From NCBI RefSeq assembly GCF_013283195.1, contig NZ_JABEKT010000003.1, positions 374,604 to 438,603 of the forward strand: a stretch of DNA of 64,000 nucleotides, given 5' to 3'. Below the pieces are notes generated by a model that did no database searches, was not told the origin of the DNA, and saw nothing but the letters and a program-made list of their open reading frames with translations. Below are positions 43,274 to 51,835 of the stretch, one piece after another. This DNA comes from Ensifer adhaerens (GTDB taxonomy: Bacteria > Pseudomonadota > Alphaproteobacteria > Rhizobiales > Rhizobiaceae). Each line of letters begins with the position of its first letter. Position 1 is the first letter of the stretch. The position numbers and the translations under genes were made by a program.

Positions 43274-44257
43274 TTAGTTGATCTTGGGATTCAGCAGCTC
43301 CTGGCTGCGGGCCTCATCGATGTTCTTGGTGGTGATGACGCTGACGCCGGTGTCAACCTTAGCCTCCACCTTTTCGCCCTTCACCACGGCGAACGCGGTC
43401 TTGACGCCGTCATAGCCCATGCGGAACGGGTCCTGCACGATCAGCGCGTCGATCACGCCTTCCTTGAGGAAGCCGACGAGCTTGTCGTCACTGTCGAAGC
43501 CGACCAGCGCGACGGTGTCCTTGACGTTGTTCTCCGCAATCCCTTGGCCGGCACCCTGGGCCATGATCAGGTTGGACGCGAAAATGCCCTTGATGTTCGG
43601 ATTGGCGGTCAGAAGGTCAGTCGTCATGTTTAGCGCCGTAGCGGCCTGGCCATCGGCGACCTTGTCATAAACGAGTTTCAGGCCTGGGTACTTGGCCGCG
43701 AGCTGCTCTTCGAAGCCCTGCACGCGCGCATCGACCGAACCGGAGCCGGCCAAGGCCTTGATCAGGGCCACTTCGCCCTCAACCTTGCCGCCGTTCGCTT
43801 CGCCGATCGCTACAGCGAGGGCGTCCGCTGCGTTCCGGCCACCCTGGACGTTGTCGGTGCTGAGGAACGAGGTTAGCGCCTGGGAGTTCGGCGCCGAGTC
43901 GAGGCCGACGATCGGGACGGACTTTGCTGCCTGGTCAATGGGGGCGCCCAGCGCGGTGTACTCGGTCGGCGCGATTACGATCGCCTTGGAACCGCTCGAC
44001 ACGGCGTTCTCCAGGATGGCGATCTGGCCATTGATATCGGATTCAGACTGCGCGCCCAGTTCCGGCACGGATACGCCAAGGTCCTTACCGGCCTTGCGTG
44101 CGCCGGCGAGAACGATCTGCCAATAGTAGGACGTCGTGTCCTTGACGATGACCGGGATTGTGACGTCCTCGGCGGCTGCCTGGGAAACAGGCAGAGCCAA
44201 GATCGTCGATGCGAGAGCTGCCAGAACGATAGAACGACGGGCGCGCGAAAACTTCAT
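43274..44257 (-). CDS. RbsB-type sugar-binding protein
   Basis: A 327-residue periplasmic binding protein. It has a signal peptide (FSRARRSIVLAALASTILAL, cleavage near AAAED) and a mature start VTIPVIVKDTTSYYWQIVLA. It is the first gene of the seven-gene acid-sugar operon. Of two adjacent ATGs (44260 and 44257), the second is better spaced from GGGAGG. A TACCATGGTA operator lies about 84 bases upstream of the start. It has a paralogue at the far end of the operon (36436). Confidence 0.94.
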   Translation of the reverse strand: MKFSRARRSIVLAALASTILALPVSQAAAEDVTIPVIVKDTTSYYWQIVLAGARKAGKDLGVSVPELGAQSESDINGQIAILENAVSSGSKAIVIAPTEYTALGAPIDQAAKSVPIVGLDSAPNSQALTSFLSTDNVQGGRNAADALAVAIGEANGGKVEGEVALIKALAGSGSVDARVQGFEEQLAAKYPGLKLVYDKVADGQAATALNMTTDLLTANPNIKGIFASNLIMAQGAGQGIAENNVKDTVALVGFDSDDKLVGFLKEGVIDALIVQDPFRMGYDGVKTAFAVVKGEKVEAKVDTGVSVITTKNIDEARSQELLNPKIN

Positions 44258-44340
44258 CATGCATTCCTCCCAATGGATGGTGCCGAAGCGGCTACTCCTC
44301 AAAGACCGCGGCTGCGATCGCCATAATCGTTAAAGGATAG

Positions 44341-44350
44341 TACCATGGTA
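44341..44350. promoter_or_regulatory. TACCATGGTA operator, copy A
   Basis: The palindrome TACCATGGTA lies in the promoter region of the binding-protein operon. On the minus strand the longer context is AATGTTGACTACCATGGTAC, closely matching copies at 45158 and 51000. It marks a shared regulator of the acid-sugar block. Confidence 0.65.
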
Positions 44351-44371
44351 GTCAACATTAAACAGCAGTAA

Positions 44372-45058
44372 TTAGTGACCGTCGTGGGCATGCTCATGAT
44401 CGTGTTCGTGGAACTCCGGAAGCGTCAGCCCAAATGCCGAAACAAGATCGGCGACCTGCGCCGGCGACAGAAGGCGCGGGTTAAGACCCTGCAAAAGAAG
44501 GTAAAGACGGGCCGTTTCCTCCAGCTCTTCCGTGGCGAAGACCGCGCCTTCCAGGTCCCGGCCGCAAACGACGGGACCGTGATTGGCCAGCAGCACTGAA
44601 GTATATTTTCCGGCCAATCCCCGAATGGCGTCGGCAACGGCAGGATCGCCTGGACGATGATATGGAACGAGCGCGGTTTGGCCGGCACGCATCAGGTAGT
44701 AGGGTGTCAGCGCCGGGAGCACCGCCTTGGGGTCGATCTCCGGTAGCATGCTGAGTGCCACGGAATGGGTCGAATGAAGGTGAACGACAGCCTGGGCGTC
44801 GCCCACGGTTTCGTAGAGCGCCGCGTGCAGAGGGATCTCTTTCGTCGGCTTTGCACCGGAAACTACCCGGCCGTTTTCGTCGAGACGCGACAACTCGGCC
44901 GGATCCAGAAATCCGAGTGACGCGTTCGTCGGCGTCACAAGCCAGCCGCCGCCGGGAAGCCGGACTGAAATGTTGCCGGACGATCCGGGAGTCAGCCCGC
45001 GGTTGAAGAGCGACCGTCCAAACCTGCAGATTTGCTCGCGAAGTTTCAATTCTGACAT
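44372..45058 (-). CDS. otnC: 3-oxo-tetronate 4-phosphate decarboxylase (class II aldolase family)
   Basis: A 228-residue class II aldolase/adducin-family enzyme. It has the phosphate site TPGSSGNISVRLPGGG, acid TKEIPLHAALYE, metal-binding HLHSTHS and NHGPVVCGRD. With otnK, otnI and ltnD next door the best assignment is OtnC, which decarboxylates 3-oxo-tetronate 4-phosphate to dihydroxyacetone phosphate. A fuculose-phosphate aldolase role is the alternative. The start at 45058 follows GGAG. The last 12 residues are a His/Asp/Glu-rich tail (HEHDHEHAHDGH), unusual for the family and probably metal-binding. Confidence 0.85.
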   Translation of the reverse strand: MSELKLREQICRFGRSLFNRGLTPGSSGNISVRLPGGGWLVTPTNASLGFLDPAELSRLDENGRVVSGAKPTKEIPLHAALYETVGDAQAVVHLHSTHSVALSMLPEIDPKAVLPALTPYYLMRAGQTALVPYHRPGDPAVADAIRGLAGKYTSVLLANHGPVVCGRDLEGAVFATEELEETARLYLLLQGLNPRLLSPAQVADLVSAFGLTLPEFHEHDHEHAHDGH

Positions 45059-45157
45059 TTCGTTTTCTCCTGCTCTTGACGCCGAGACTTGCAGAACGCG
45101 CGATAGGTCGTTGCAATTCCCGCTTGGCAAACCCGCCATTCTCCGTTAAATGAACAC

Positions 45158-45167
45158 TACCATGGTA
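45158..45167. promoter_or_regulatory. TACCATGGTA operator, copy B
   Basis: ACACTACCATGGTACACG lies between the divergent otnC (minus) and ltnD (plus) genes, about 100 bases from the first and 66 from the second. It shares ACTACCATGGTAC with copies A and C. Confidence 0.7.
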
Positions 45168-45232
45168 CACGACAATTAGGAAGTGTCTCGACGCCCCTGT
45201 CGTGGGCCAATCAGCAAAACTGGAGGAGACGC

Positions 45233-46162
45233 ATGTCAGATCGCGCTCAAGGAGAGCCGTTGAAGGTTGCCGTCATCGGTCTCGGATCGATGGGGTTCGG
45301 AATGGCGGAGTCGCTCCTGCGAGCCGGCTTCGATGTAGCTGGCTTCGACATCACCGACGCGGCGCGTGAACGACTTCGCTCGGCCGGCGGCACGTCCGGA
45401 GGCTCCCCGATCGAAGTGGCTACGGGCGCTTCGGTCGTTGTGTCCGTCGTGGTCAATGCCCGTCAGACCGATGAGATCCTGTTTGGCGATGCCGGAGCGA
45501 TCGGTGGAATGCCGGCAGGATCAGTTTTTATCTCGTCGGCAACGATGTCTCCTACCGACGCCGAGAACCTGGCGGCGAAAGCGAAAGAGCGCGGGGTTTT
45601 CTTCCTCGATGCCCCGATTTCTGGTGGAGCGAAGCGCGCCGCCGCCGGCGAACTGACGATCATGGCATCTGGTGAACCGGAAGCGTTTCTAAAGTCGGAA
45701 GGCGTCCTGTCGGCACTCGCGCAGAAGGTTTATCGTCTCGGCGACCGTGCCGGGATCGGCGCTTCGGTAAAAATGATCAATCAACTCCTGGCCGGAGTTC
45801 ACATCGCGGCAGCCTGCGAGGCAATCACGCTTGCTTCCAAGCTGGGCCTTGATCTTCGCACGGTCTACGAGGTGATCACTGCCTCGGCCGGCAATTCCTG
45901 GATGTTTGAGAACCGAATTCCACATGTCCTCGATGGCGATTATCGTCCGCTGAGCTCGATCGAAATCTTCGTGAAGGACCTCGGCATTATCCAGGATATG
46001 GCGCGGTCCGAACGCTACCCCGCCCCCATCGCGGCCGCAGCCCTCCAGATGTATCTTGCCGCGGCGGGTGCAGGCATGGGCCGCGATGACGACTCCTCGG
46101 TCGCACGCGTTTACGCCCAGCTGTCCGGCGCGGCGCTCCCGCCGTCATCTGTAGACCTGTAG
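45233..46162 (+). CDS. ltnD: L-threonate dehydrogenase-like enzyme
   Basis: A 309-residue enzyme of the 3-hydroxyisobutyrate dehydrogenase superfamily. It has the NAD(P) site VAVIGLGSMGFGMAESLL (about 12-30), the substrate motif FLDAPISGGAKRAAAGELT, and the catalytic Lys in GASVKMINQLLAGVH. It should oxidise L-threonate (or D-erythronate) at C2 to 2-oxo-tetronate, the first step of the pathway completed by otnI, otnK and otnC. It heads the plus-strand operon behind operator B, with GGAGGA as ribosome binding site. Confidence 0.88.
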   Translation: MSDRAQGEPLKVAVIGLGSMGFGMAESLLRAGFDVAGFDITDAARERLRSAGGTSGGSPIEVATGASVVVSVVVNARQTDEILFGDAGAIGGMPAGSVFISSATMSPTDAENLAAKAKERGVFFLDAPISGGAKRAAAGELTIMASGEPEAFLKSEGVLSALAQKVYRLGDRAGIGASVKMINQLLAGVHIAAACEAITLASKLGLDLRTVYEVITASAGNSWMFENRIPHVLDGDYRPLSSIEIFVKDLGIIQDMARSERYPAPIAAAALQMYLAAAGAGMGRDDDSSVARVYAQLSGAALPPSSVDL

Positions 46163-46172
46163 GCCGTGCGCT

Positions 46173-46952
46173 ATGCCGAATTTCGCAGCCAACCTGACGA
46201 TGATGTTCAACGAGGTCCCGTTCGCCGCGCGGTTCGAAGCAGCGGCCGCCGCGGGTTTCGAGGCGGTGGAATGTCTCTTTCCCTATGGCATTCCGGCTCA
46301 TCAGCTTTCGCAGATCCTCAAGTCGCTCGATCTTAAACAGGCGATCTTCAATCTTCCCCCGGGTGATTGGGATGCTGGCGAGCGTGGCATTGCCAGCGCA
46401 CCGGGCCGTTTCGAAGATGTGAAGGCGGGCGTGGAACTTGGGCTGGAATATGCCGAAGCCACCGGCGCGACACGTCTCCACCTGATGGCCGGCCTTGCCG
46501 ATCGAAACGATCCTGCGGCCGTCGCATCCTACCGGCGTGCGGTAGAGTACGTGGCTGGCCGCCTGGCAGAACACGATCTCATCCTGCTGCTCGAACCCAT
46601 CAATGGCCGCAGCATGCCGGGCTACTTCCTGAACGATTTCGCATTTGCCGAACGGCTGATCAACGAGATTGGCCAGTCGAACGTGCGCCTGCAATTCGAT
46701 GTCTTCCATCGGCAGATCATGCATGGCGACATCGCGAAGTCTTTCGAGCGGCTGCTGCCGATCGTCGGGCACGTCCAGATCGCCAGTGTGCCCTCACGCC
46801 ACGAGCCGGCAGGAGAGGAGCTGAACTATCCGTTTATTTTCAGCGCGATCGATGCGACCGGCTACGATGGCTTCGTTGGTTGCGAATACAACCCCAAGGG
46901 TAACACGCTCGACGGGCTGGGCTGGTTCGAACCCTTTAAGAGGAGGCAGTGA
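46173..46952 (+). CDS. otnI: 2-oxo-tetronate isomerase (hydroxypyruvate isomerase-like)
   Basis: A 259-residue TIM barrel close to hydroxypyruvate isomerase: MPNFAANLTMMFNEVPFAAR, EAVECLFPYGIPAHQL, LLLEPINGRSMPGYFL, VRLQFDVFHRQIMHGD, GFVGCEYNPKG. In threonate/erythronate clusters the family member OtnI converts 2-oxo-tetronate to 3-oxo-tetronate. It starts 10 bases after ltnD and ends 1 base before the kinase start. Confidence 0.88.
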   Translation: MPNFAANLTMMFNEVPFAARFEAAAAAGFEAVECLFPYGIPAHQLSQILKSLDLKQAIFNLPPGDWDAGERGIASAPGRFEDVKAGVELGLEYAEATGATRLHLMAGLADRNDPAAVASYRRAVEYVAGRLAEHDLILLLEPINGRSMPGYFLNDFAFAERLINEIGQSNVRLQFDVFHRQIMHGDIAKSFERLLPIVGHVQIASVPSRHEPAGEELNYPFIFSAIDATGYDGFVGCEYNPKGNTLDGLGWFEPFKRRQ

Positions 46953-46953
46953 C

Positions 46954-48219
46954 GTGGTAGCACGTATTGCAGCGATTGCCGACGACTATACAGGCGCGTC
47001 AGACCTTGCCAACACTTGGCGCCGCAACGGCCTGAAGACCATTCAGACGATTGGCGTCCCGACGTCGATAGACACCTCGGATGCGGACGCAATCGTCGTG
47101 TCATTCAAGATACGGTCAGTGCCAGCCGACGAAGCCGTGGCCGCCGCGCTGGAAGCCTACGATTGGCTCAGGGAGATTGGTGTCGAGCACGTCATGTACA
47201 AGATCTGCTCGACCTTCGATTCCACAGACAACGGCAATATCGGGCAGGTCACCGATGCCTTGCGCGATAAGGCTAATGCGGGCTGGACGCTTGTGACGCC
47301 CGCATTTCCGGAGACGAAGCGTACCCTCTACAAGGGCCATCTTTTCGTCGAAAACTCTCTTCTGAACGAGAGCCCGCTCAAGAACCATCCGATCAATCCG
47401 ATGCATGATCCGAACCTTGTACGGGTTCTCGGCAAGCAGTCGAAGGATACGGTAGGTCTCGTGGAGCTTGCCACGATCCGCGCTGGCGACGACGCGGTCA
47501 TCGCACACCTCCGCGGTTTGCAGCAATCGGGCGTTCGCTCCGTAATCGCTGACGCCGTAGCGGAAAGCGATCTGGAGACGCTGGGCCGCGTCGCCATGCA
47601 GTCCGCAGTTTCGACAGGGGCCTCCGGTCTTGGCCTCGGTCTTGCCCGTGCGGTTCGCCAAGTGGGCGCGCCGGGCGGCGCGGATGGTGAAGGCGCGGCG
47701 AAGGTGGATGGCTACTCCGCAATCGTCGTCGGAAGCTGCTCGGCGCGTACACTCGAGCAGATTGCTGAAGCTGAAAAGATCATGCCCGTTCTTCGGCTCG
47801 ATTCCGACCAGCTTCTCGGAAGCGACGGCGATATCAGCGAAGCCATCGCCTGGGCAACGGCACGGTTGCCGGATGGTCCGGTACTGATCGCAGCCAGCGC
47901 CGACCCGTCGACCGTCGGTGCGATCCAGCAGAAATACGGCTGGCACAAGGCGAGCCAGGTTATCGAAGCAGCTTCGGGGAGACTTGCCACGGCCCTCGTC
48001 GATGGTGGTGTTCGCAAGCTTGTTGTCGCCGGAGGAGAGACCTCCGGGGCAGTAGTCGACCATCTGCGGATCGCCGGCTTCCGCATCGGCGAGGAGATCG
48101 CGCCCGGCGTGCCCGCACTGAAAACCATTGGCCGGAGTGACGGCGAGCTTTCGATGGCGCTCAAATCCGGCAATTTCGGCGGGATCGATTTCTTCGCGCT
48201 CGCACTTTCCAAACTCTGA
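46954..48219 (+). CDS. otnK: 3-oxo-tetronate kinase (DUF1537 family)
   Basis: A 421-residue kinase of the four-carbon acid sugar kinase family. The N-terminal domain is IAAIADDYTGASDLANTWRR with TTT-like segment KICSTFDSTDNGNIGQVTDA. The C-terminal nucleotide-binding part is VVAGGETSGAVVDHL, then IAPGVPAL. It phosphorylates 3-oxo-tetronate at O4. The start is a GTG at 46954 after AGGAGG, placed two bases after the otnI stop. The substrate assignment rests on the otnI/otnC/ltnD neighbours. Confidence 0.92.
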   Translation: MVARIAAIADDYTGASDLANTWRRNGLKTIQTIGVPTSIDTSDADAIVVSFKIRSVPADEAVAAALEAYDWLREIGVEHVMYKICSTFDSTDNGNIGQVTDALRDKANAGWTLVTPAFPETKRTLYKGHLFVENSLLNESPLKNHPINPMHDPNLVRVLGKQSKDTVGLVELATIRAGDDAVIAHLRGLQQSGVRSVIADAVAESDLETLGRVAMQSAVSTGASGLGLGLARAVRQVGAPGGADGEGAAKVDGYSAIVVGSCSARTLEQIAEAEKIMPVLRLDSDQLLGSDGDISEAIAWATARLPDGPVLIAASADPSTVGAIQQKYGWHKASQVIEAASGRLATALVDGGVRKLVVAGGETSGAVVDHLRIAGFRIGEEIAPGVPALKTIGRSDGELSMALKSGNFGGIDFFALALSKL

Positions 48220-48241
48220 AATACCTCTGGAGGAGACACCT

Positions 48242-49174
48242 ATGTTGACGGACTGGTTTGAGGTCAAGGATCCGCGCTTTACCGCGCTGGTGTTCGAAAA
48301 CGTCCATGTCGAAAAACTGTGGAGCGGCGCCCGCTGGACTGAGGGGCCCGCTTATGTGGCGGCGGGAAAATATTTGCTGTTTTCGGACATCCCGAACGAC
48401 AGGATCATGCGCTTCGATGAAACGAACGGCGCTGTGTCCGTCTTCGAGACGCCGTGCGGTTTTCAGAACGGTCGCACTGTAGATCCCGAAGGTCGCGTGG
48501 TCGCTTGCGAGCATGGCGGCCGGCGCGTCTCGCGGCGCGAACACGACGGCTCAATCACCGAGCTTGCTTCTTCCTACAAGGGAAAGCGGCTGAATTCGCC
48601 CAATGACGTCGTCGTCCGTTCGGATGGCTCGATCTGGTTCACCGACCCGACCTACGGCATCGATAGCGACTACGAGGGTCACAAGGCCGATTCCGAGATC
48701 GGCGCATCCTATGTCTACCGGATCGATGCCGATGGCGGCGATCTCACCGCTGTCGCCACCGACTTTGCAAAGCCCAACGGACTGGCCTTCAGCCTCGACG
48801 AGAAGCAGCTCTACATCTCCGATACCGGCCTCAGTCACGACCCGGCCGGCCCGCACCACATTCGTGTGTTCGACATCGCCGAAAACGGACGTGAACTGAC
48901 GAATGGACGGGTCTTCGCTACCTGCGATGCCGGCGTCTTCGACGGTTTCCGCCTCGACTGCCTCGGCAACGTCTGGGCAAGTGCGGGCGACGGTGTCCAT
49001 TGCTTTGCGCCGGACGGCACGTTGCTTGGCAAGATCAGGATACCCGAGGCTGTAGCGAACGTCGAATTCGGCGGCCTCAATCGCAATCGCCTTTTCATCA
49101 CGGCCACGCAGAGCCTCTATTCGGTCTACGTCCGCGTCAACGGTGCCCGCAATCTCGCGCGCCACGTCGGCTGA
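48242..49174 (+). CDS. SMP-30/gluconolactonase-family lactonase
   Basis: A 310-residue six-bladed beta-propeller. It has the metal-site segments WTEGPAYVAAGKYLLFSDIP, LNSPNDVVVRSDGSIWFTDP, KPNGLAFSLDEKQLYISDTG and the blade-six ending. It hydrolyses sugar lactones formed by dehydrogenases to the free sugar acids. An excellent site GGAGGAG precedes the ATG. It belongs to the ltnD operon and would supply aldonates. Confidence 0.92.
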   Translation: MLTDWFEVKDPRFTALVFENVHVEKLWSGARWTEGPAYVAAGKYLLFSDIPNDRIMRFDETNGAVSVFETPCGFQNGRTVDPEGRVVACEHGGRRVSRREHDGSITELASSYKGKRLNSPNDVVVRSDGSIWFTDPTYGIDSDYEGHKADSEIGASYVYRIDADGGDLTAVATDFAKPNGLAFSLDEKQLYISDTGLSHDPAGPHHIRVFDIAENGRELTNGRVFATCDAGVFDGFRLDCLGNVWASAGDGVHCFAPDGTLLGKIRIPEAVANVEFGGLNRNRLFITATQSLYSVYVRVNGARNLARHVG

Positions 49175-49207
49175 CGCTCAACGCATCCAAGCGACAAGAG
49201 AAAACCC

Positions 49208-50500
49208 ATGACACACTCCGCACGTCCCAGCTGGATCGGCATGACCGGACCGCGCTATGTCGAACGCCCCGTCCACCGGCACTGGCTCCTGTCCCAGGCA
49301 CGCTCGCTGTTCGATTTCTTCCAGTATACCGCCTTCAATCCGAAGGGCGGTTTCTCGACACTGGCCGACGATGGTCAGCCGAACCCCTCCGAGCCGGGTC
49401 ATGTCGGCGCGCTTCGTCAGCTACATGACACGTCGCGCATGGTGCATTGCTTTGCTGTCGCCCAAATGCTCGGCCTTCCGGGCGCCGACCGCAATGTGGA
49501 CCATGGCATGGACTTCATCTGGAAGCGCCACCGCGACACGACGAACGGCGGATACTTCTGGGGCGTCGATGACGAGAAGGCCACGCATCCGAACAAGCTC
49601 GCCTATGGCCATGCCTTTGTGATCCTCGCCGCCTCCTCCGCAAAGATCGTTGGCCACCCGGACGCCGATCGGTTGATGGCCGATATCCTCGAAGTGCTGC
49701 ACACGAAGTTCTGGGATAAGGCGGCTGGCGCGACCACCGAAGAATACGCCTCTGACTGGAGCGAAATCAGCGACTATCGCGGGCAGAACTCCAACATGCA
49801 TCTCACTGAAGCGCTGATGGCTGCATTCGAAGCGACCGGCGATCGCCAGCTTCTGACGATGGCCGAAAGCATCGCCTCGCTCATCATCAATCGCCATGCC
49901 CGTGACCAGGGTTGGCGCGTTGCCGAACACTTCACACGCGACTGGAACGTCGATCTGAACTATGCGGGCGATCCGATGTTCCGGCCAAGGGGAACGACGC
50001 CGGGTCACGCGCTCGAATGGAGCCGGCTGCTCGTCCAGTTGTGGGAACTCGGCGGCCGCGCACATTCTTGGATGCTCGAGGGTGCGAAGGGCCTGTTCCT
50101 GAAAACGGTGGAGACCGGCTGGAACAATGAAGTCGGCGGTTTCTACTACACGCTGACTTGGGACGACCGGCCGGATCGCAACGATCTCTACTGGTGGCCT
50201 TGCGCTGAGGGCATTTGCGCTGCCGCTGTTCTTGCCGCCGTCGACGACGATCCGCGTTTCGAGGAATGGTATCGCCGCATCTGGGGGTTCGTGAACAACC
50301 ACTTCATCGACCGTCGCCAAGGCTCGGGTGGGTGGATTCCGGAACTGGACAACGATCTACGTCCGGTCAACCGCGTCTTCATCGGCCGCCCCGACCTATA
50401 CCACGCCGTTCAGTCATGTCTGATCCCGTTGCTTCCCTCGAGTGGCAGCATCACTCGCGGGCTCGAAGGCAACGGCACGCTCTACGTTCTGAGTGCCTGA
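49208..50500 (+). CDS. AGE-family (N-acylglucosamine 2-epimerase-like) isomerase
   Basis: A 430-residue (alpha/alpha)6-barrel protein: LHDTSRMVHCFAVAQMLG, NKLAYGHAFVILAASSA, QNSNMHLTEALMAAFEATGD, LNYAGDPMFRPRGTTPGHAL. The His residues in the central cavity match YihS-like aldose-ketose isomerases and cellobiose 2-epimerases. It probably interconverts an aldose and a ketose feeding this block. The exact sugar is unknown. It starts 34 bases after the lactonase. Confidence 0.87.
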   Translation: MTHSARPSWIGMTGPRYVERPVHRHWLLSQARSLFDFFQYTAFNPKGGFSTLADDGQPNPSEPGHVGALRQLHDTSRMVHCFAVAQMLGLPGADRNVDHGMDFIWKRHRDTTNGGYFWGVDDEKATHPNKLAYGHAFVILAASSAKIVGHPDADRLMADILEVLHTKFWDKAAGATTEEYASDWSEISDYRGQNSNMHLTEALMAAFEATGDRQLLTMAESIASLIINRHARDQGWRVAEHFTRDWNVDLNYAGDPMFRPRGTTPGHALEWSRLLVQLWELGGRAHSWMLEGAKGLFLKTVETGWNNEVGGFYYTLTWDDRPDRNDLYWWPCAEGICAAAVLAAVDDDPRFEEWYRRIWGFVNNHFIDRRQGSGGWIPELDNDLRPVNRVFIGRPDLYHAVQSCLIPLLPSSGSITRGLEGNGTLYVLSA

Positions 50501-50529
50501 AATCAACGCCACTCAACAGGTGACATCGA

Positions 50530-50961
50530 ATGCTTAAAGGTTTTTCCAACCTCCTGACGCCGCAGCTTCTCTATGTGTTGCAAGCCATGGGCCACGGCGA
50601 CGAGATCAGTATCGTCGATGGAAACTATCCCGGCGAAAGCGCCGGCCCGAAACTTGTCCGGCTGGATGGGCACTCGGCCACAGACGTGCTCGATGCCATC
50701 TTGAGCGTCATGCCGCTCGACACCTTCGTCAAGGACCCGGCAGTCGGCATGGATGTCTCCGCCGAGGTCAAGGAGCGTCCGCCAATCTTGGCCGATTTCG
50801 AGGCGATCATCCAAAGGCACGAGCCGGATATGGGTCTGACCCTCGTCAACAAGCCGGATTTCTATCCGCGTGCCAATCGAGCCTACGCAATTGTCCAGAC
50901 AAGTGAAGCCAGGCTCTATGGCAACATCGTCTTGAAGAAGGGCGTGATTTTCCCGTCATAG
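50530..50961 (+). CDS. RbsD/FucU-family sugar mutarotase
   Basis: A 143-residue protein: LLTPQLLYVLQAMGHGDEIS holds the catalytic His of the family, IVDGNYPGES follows, and the ending YGNIVLKKGVIFPS matches the C-terminal substrate-binding strand. It catalyses anomer conversion of a sugar such as L-fucose, ribose or a related ketose. It is the last gene of the ltnD operon, before operator C. Confidence 0.9.
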   Translation: MLKGFSNLLTPQLLYVLQAMGHGDEISIVDGNYPGESAGPKLVRLDGHSATDVLDAILSVMPLDTFVKDPAVGMDVSAEVKERPPILADFEAIIQRHEPDMGLTLVNKPDFYPRANRAYAIVQTSEARLYGNIVLKKGVIFPS

Positions 50962-50999
50962 GCGTTTTTGACGCACTTCGGTGCTCGACAAATGTCCAC

Positions 51000-51009
51000 T
51001 ACCATGGTA
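51000..51009. promoter_or_regulatory. TACCATGGTA operator, copy C
   Basis: The context AATGTCCACTACCATGGTAC lies 33 bases before the ATG of the SDR gene. It closely matches the longer context of copy A and shares ACTACCATGGTAC with copy B. The position overlaps a probable promoter, suggesting repression. Confidence 0.7.
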
Positions 51010-51041
51010 CTACACTATCCCAGCAATAGGGAGGATACAGC

Positions 51042-51794
51042 ATGCTCATTTCTCTTGAGGGAACGAACGTCGTTGTCAGTGGCGCCGCCGGCGGCGTCGG
51101 CCGATCCGTTGTCAGAAAGCTCCTCGAACTTGGAGCCAATGTTTGCGCGACAGACATCACTGAATCTGTCTTCGAACTGAAGTCGCTTGGCGACCATGTC
51201 CAGGCAGTCGTCGCCGACGTGACGAAGAGCGCCGACGTCGAGCGCATCTACGAGGCCGCGGAAAAGGCGTTTGGAACCGTGGATTGCCTGGTCAGCAATG
51301 CCGGTTTCATCATCTCGAAGTCGGTCCACGAGACCTCGGAAGAAGAATGGGACAACGTCCTTGATGCGAATGCGAAGTCGTTCTTCCTGATGTCCAAACG
51401 TGCGCTTGGCGGCATGAGGGAGAAGGGCAAGGGCTGCATCGTGGCGACCGGCTCCATCTCGAGCGTCGTTGGCCTCCCCGCCCAGGCTGCCTATTGTGCC
51501 AGCAAAGGCGCCCTGCTCCAGCTCGTCCGCCAGATGGCGATCGACTATGCCGCCGACGGCATTCGGGTGAATGCGGTCGGCCCGGGCTCTATCGATACGC
51601 CTTTCCTGCGCAAGTATCTGGACGGCCTGGCCGATCCGGCCGCCGGCATGGCCGACATCAAGGCTGCTCACCCACTCGGCCGCTGGGCCGAGCCAGACGA
51701 GGTCGCCGACTCAATCGTTTACCTGTGCTCTCCCGCAAGCTCGTTCGTCACGGGGCAGATTCTCATGGTCGACGGCGGCTACTCGGCGCGGTGA
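51042..51794 (+). CDS. SDR-family oxidoreductase
   Basis: A 250-residue short-chain dehydrogenase. It has the cofactor site VVVSGAAGGVGRSVVRKLLE, the Asp that selects NAD (VCATDITE), the NAG motif CLVSNAGF, the active site GSISSVVGLPAQAAYCASKG, and the C-terminal GQILMVDGGYSAR. It probably oxidises a sugar or sugar acid. It is first in a two-gene unit with the HpcH/HpaI aldolase, under operator C. Confidence 0.9.
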   Translation: MLISLEGTNVVVSGAAGGVGRSVVRKLLELGANVCATDITESVFELKSLGDHVQAVVADVTKSADVERIYEAAEKAFGTVDCLVSNAGFIISKSVHETSEEEWDNVLDANAKSFFLMSKRALGGMREKGKGCIVATGSISSVVGLPAQAAYCASKGALLQLVRQMAIDYAADGIRVNAVGPGSIDTPFLRKYLDGLADPAAGMADIKAAHPLGRWAEPDEVADSIVYLCSPASSFVTGQILMVDGGYSAR

Positions 51795-51835
51795 CGCGTA
51801 CGCATCCACAAAAACTGCAGCCACAGGAGCTTGAA

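Noticed and set aside
47116-48267. A 383-codon minus-strand open frame
   Set aside because: Antisense to otnK with no recognisable product or start signal.
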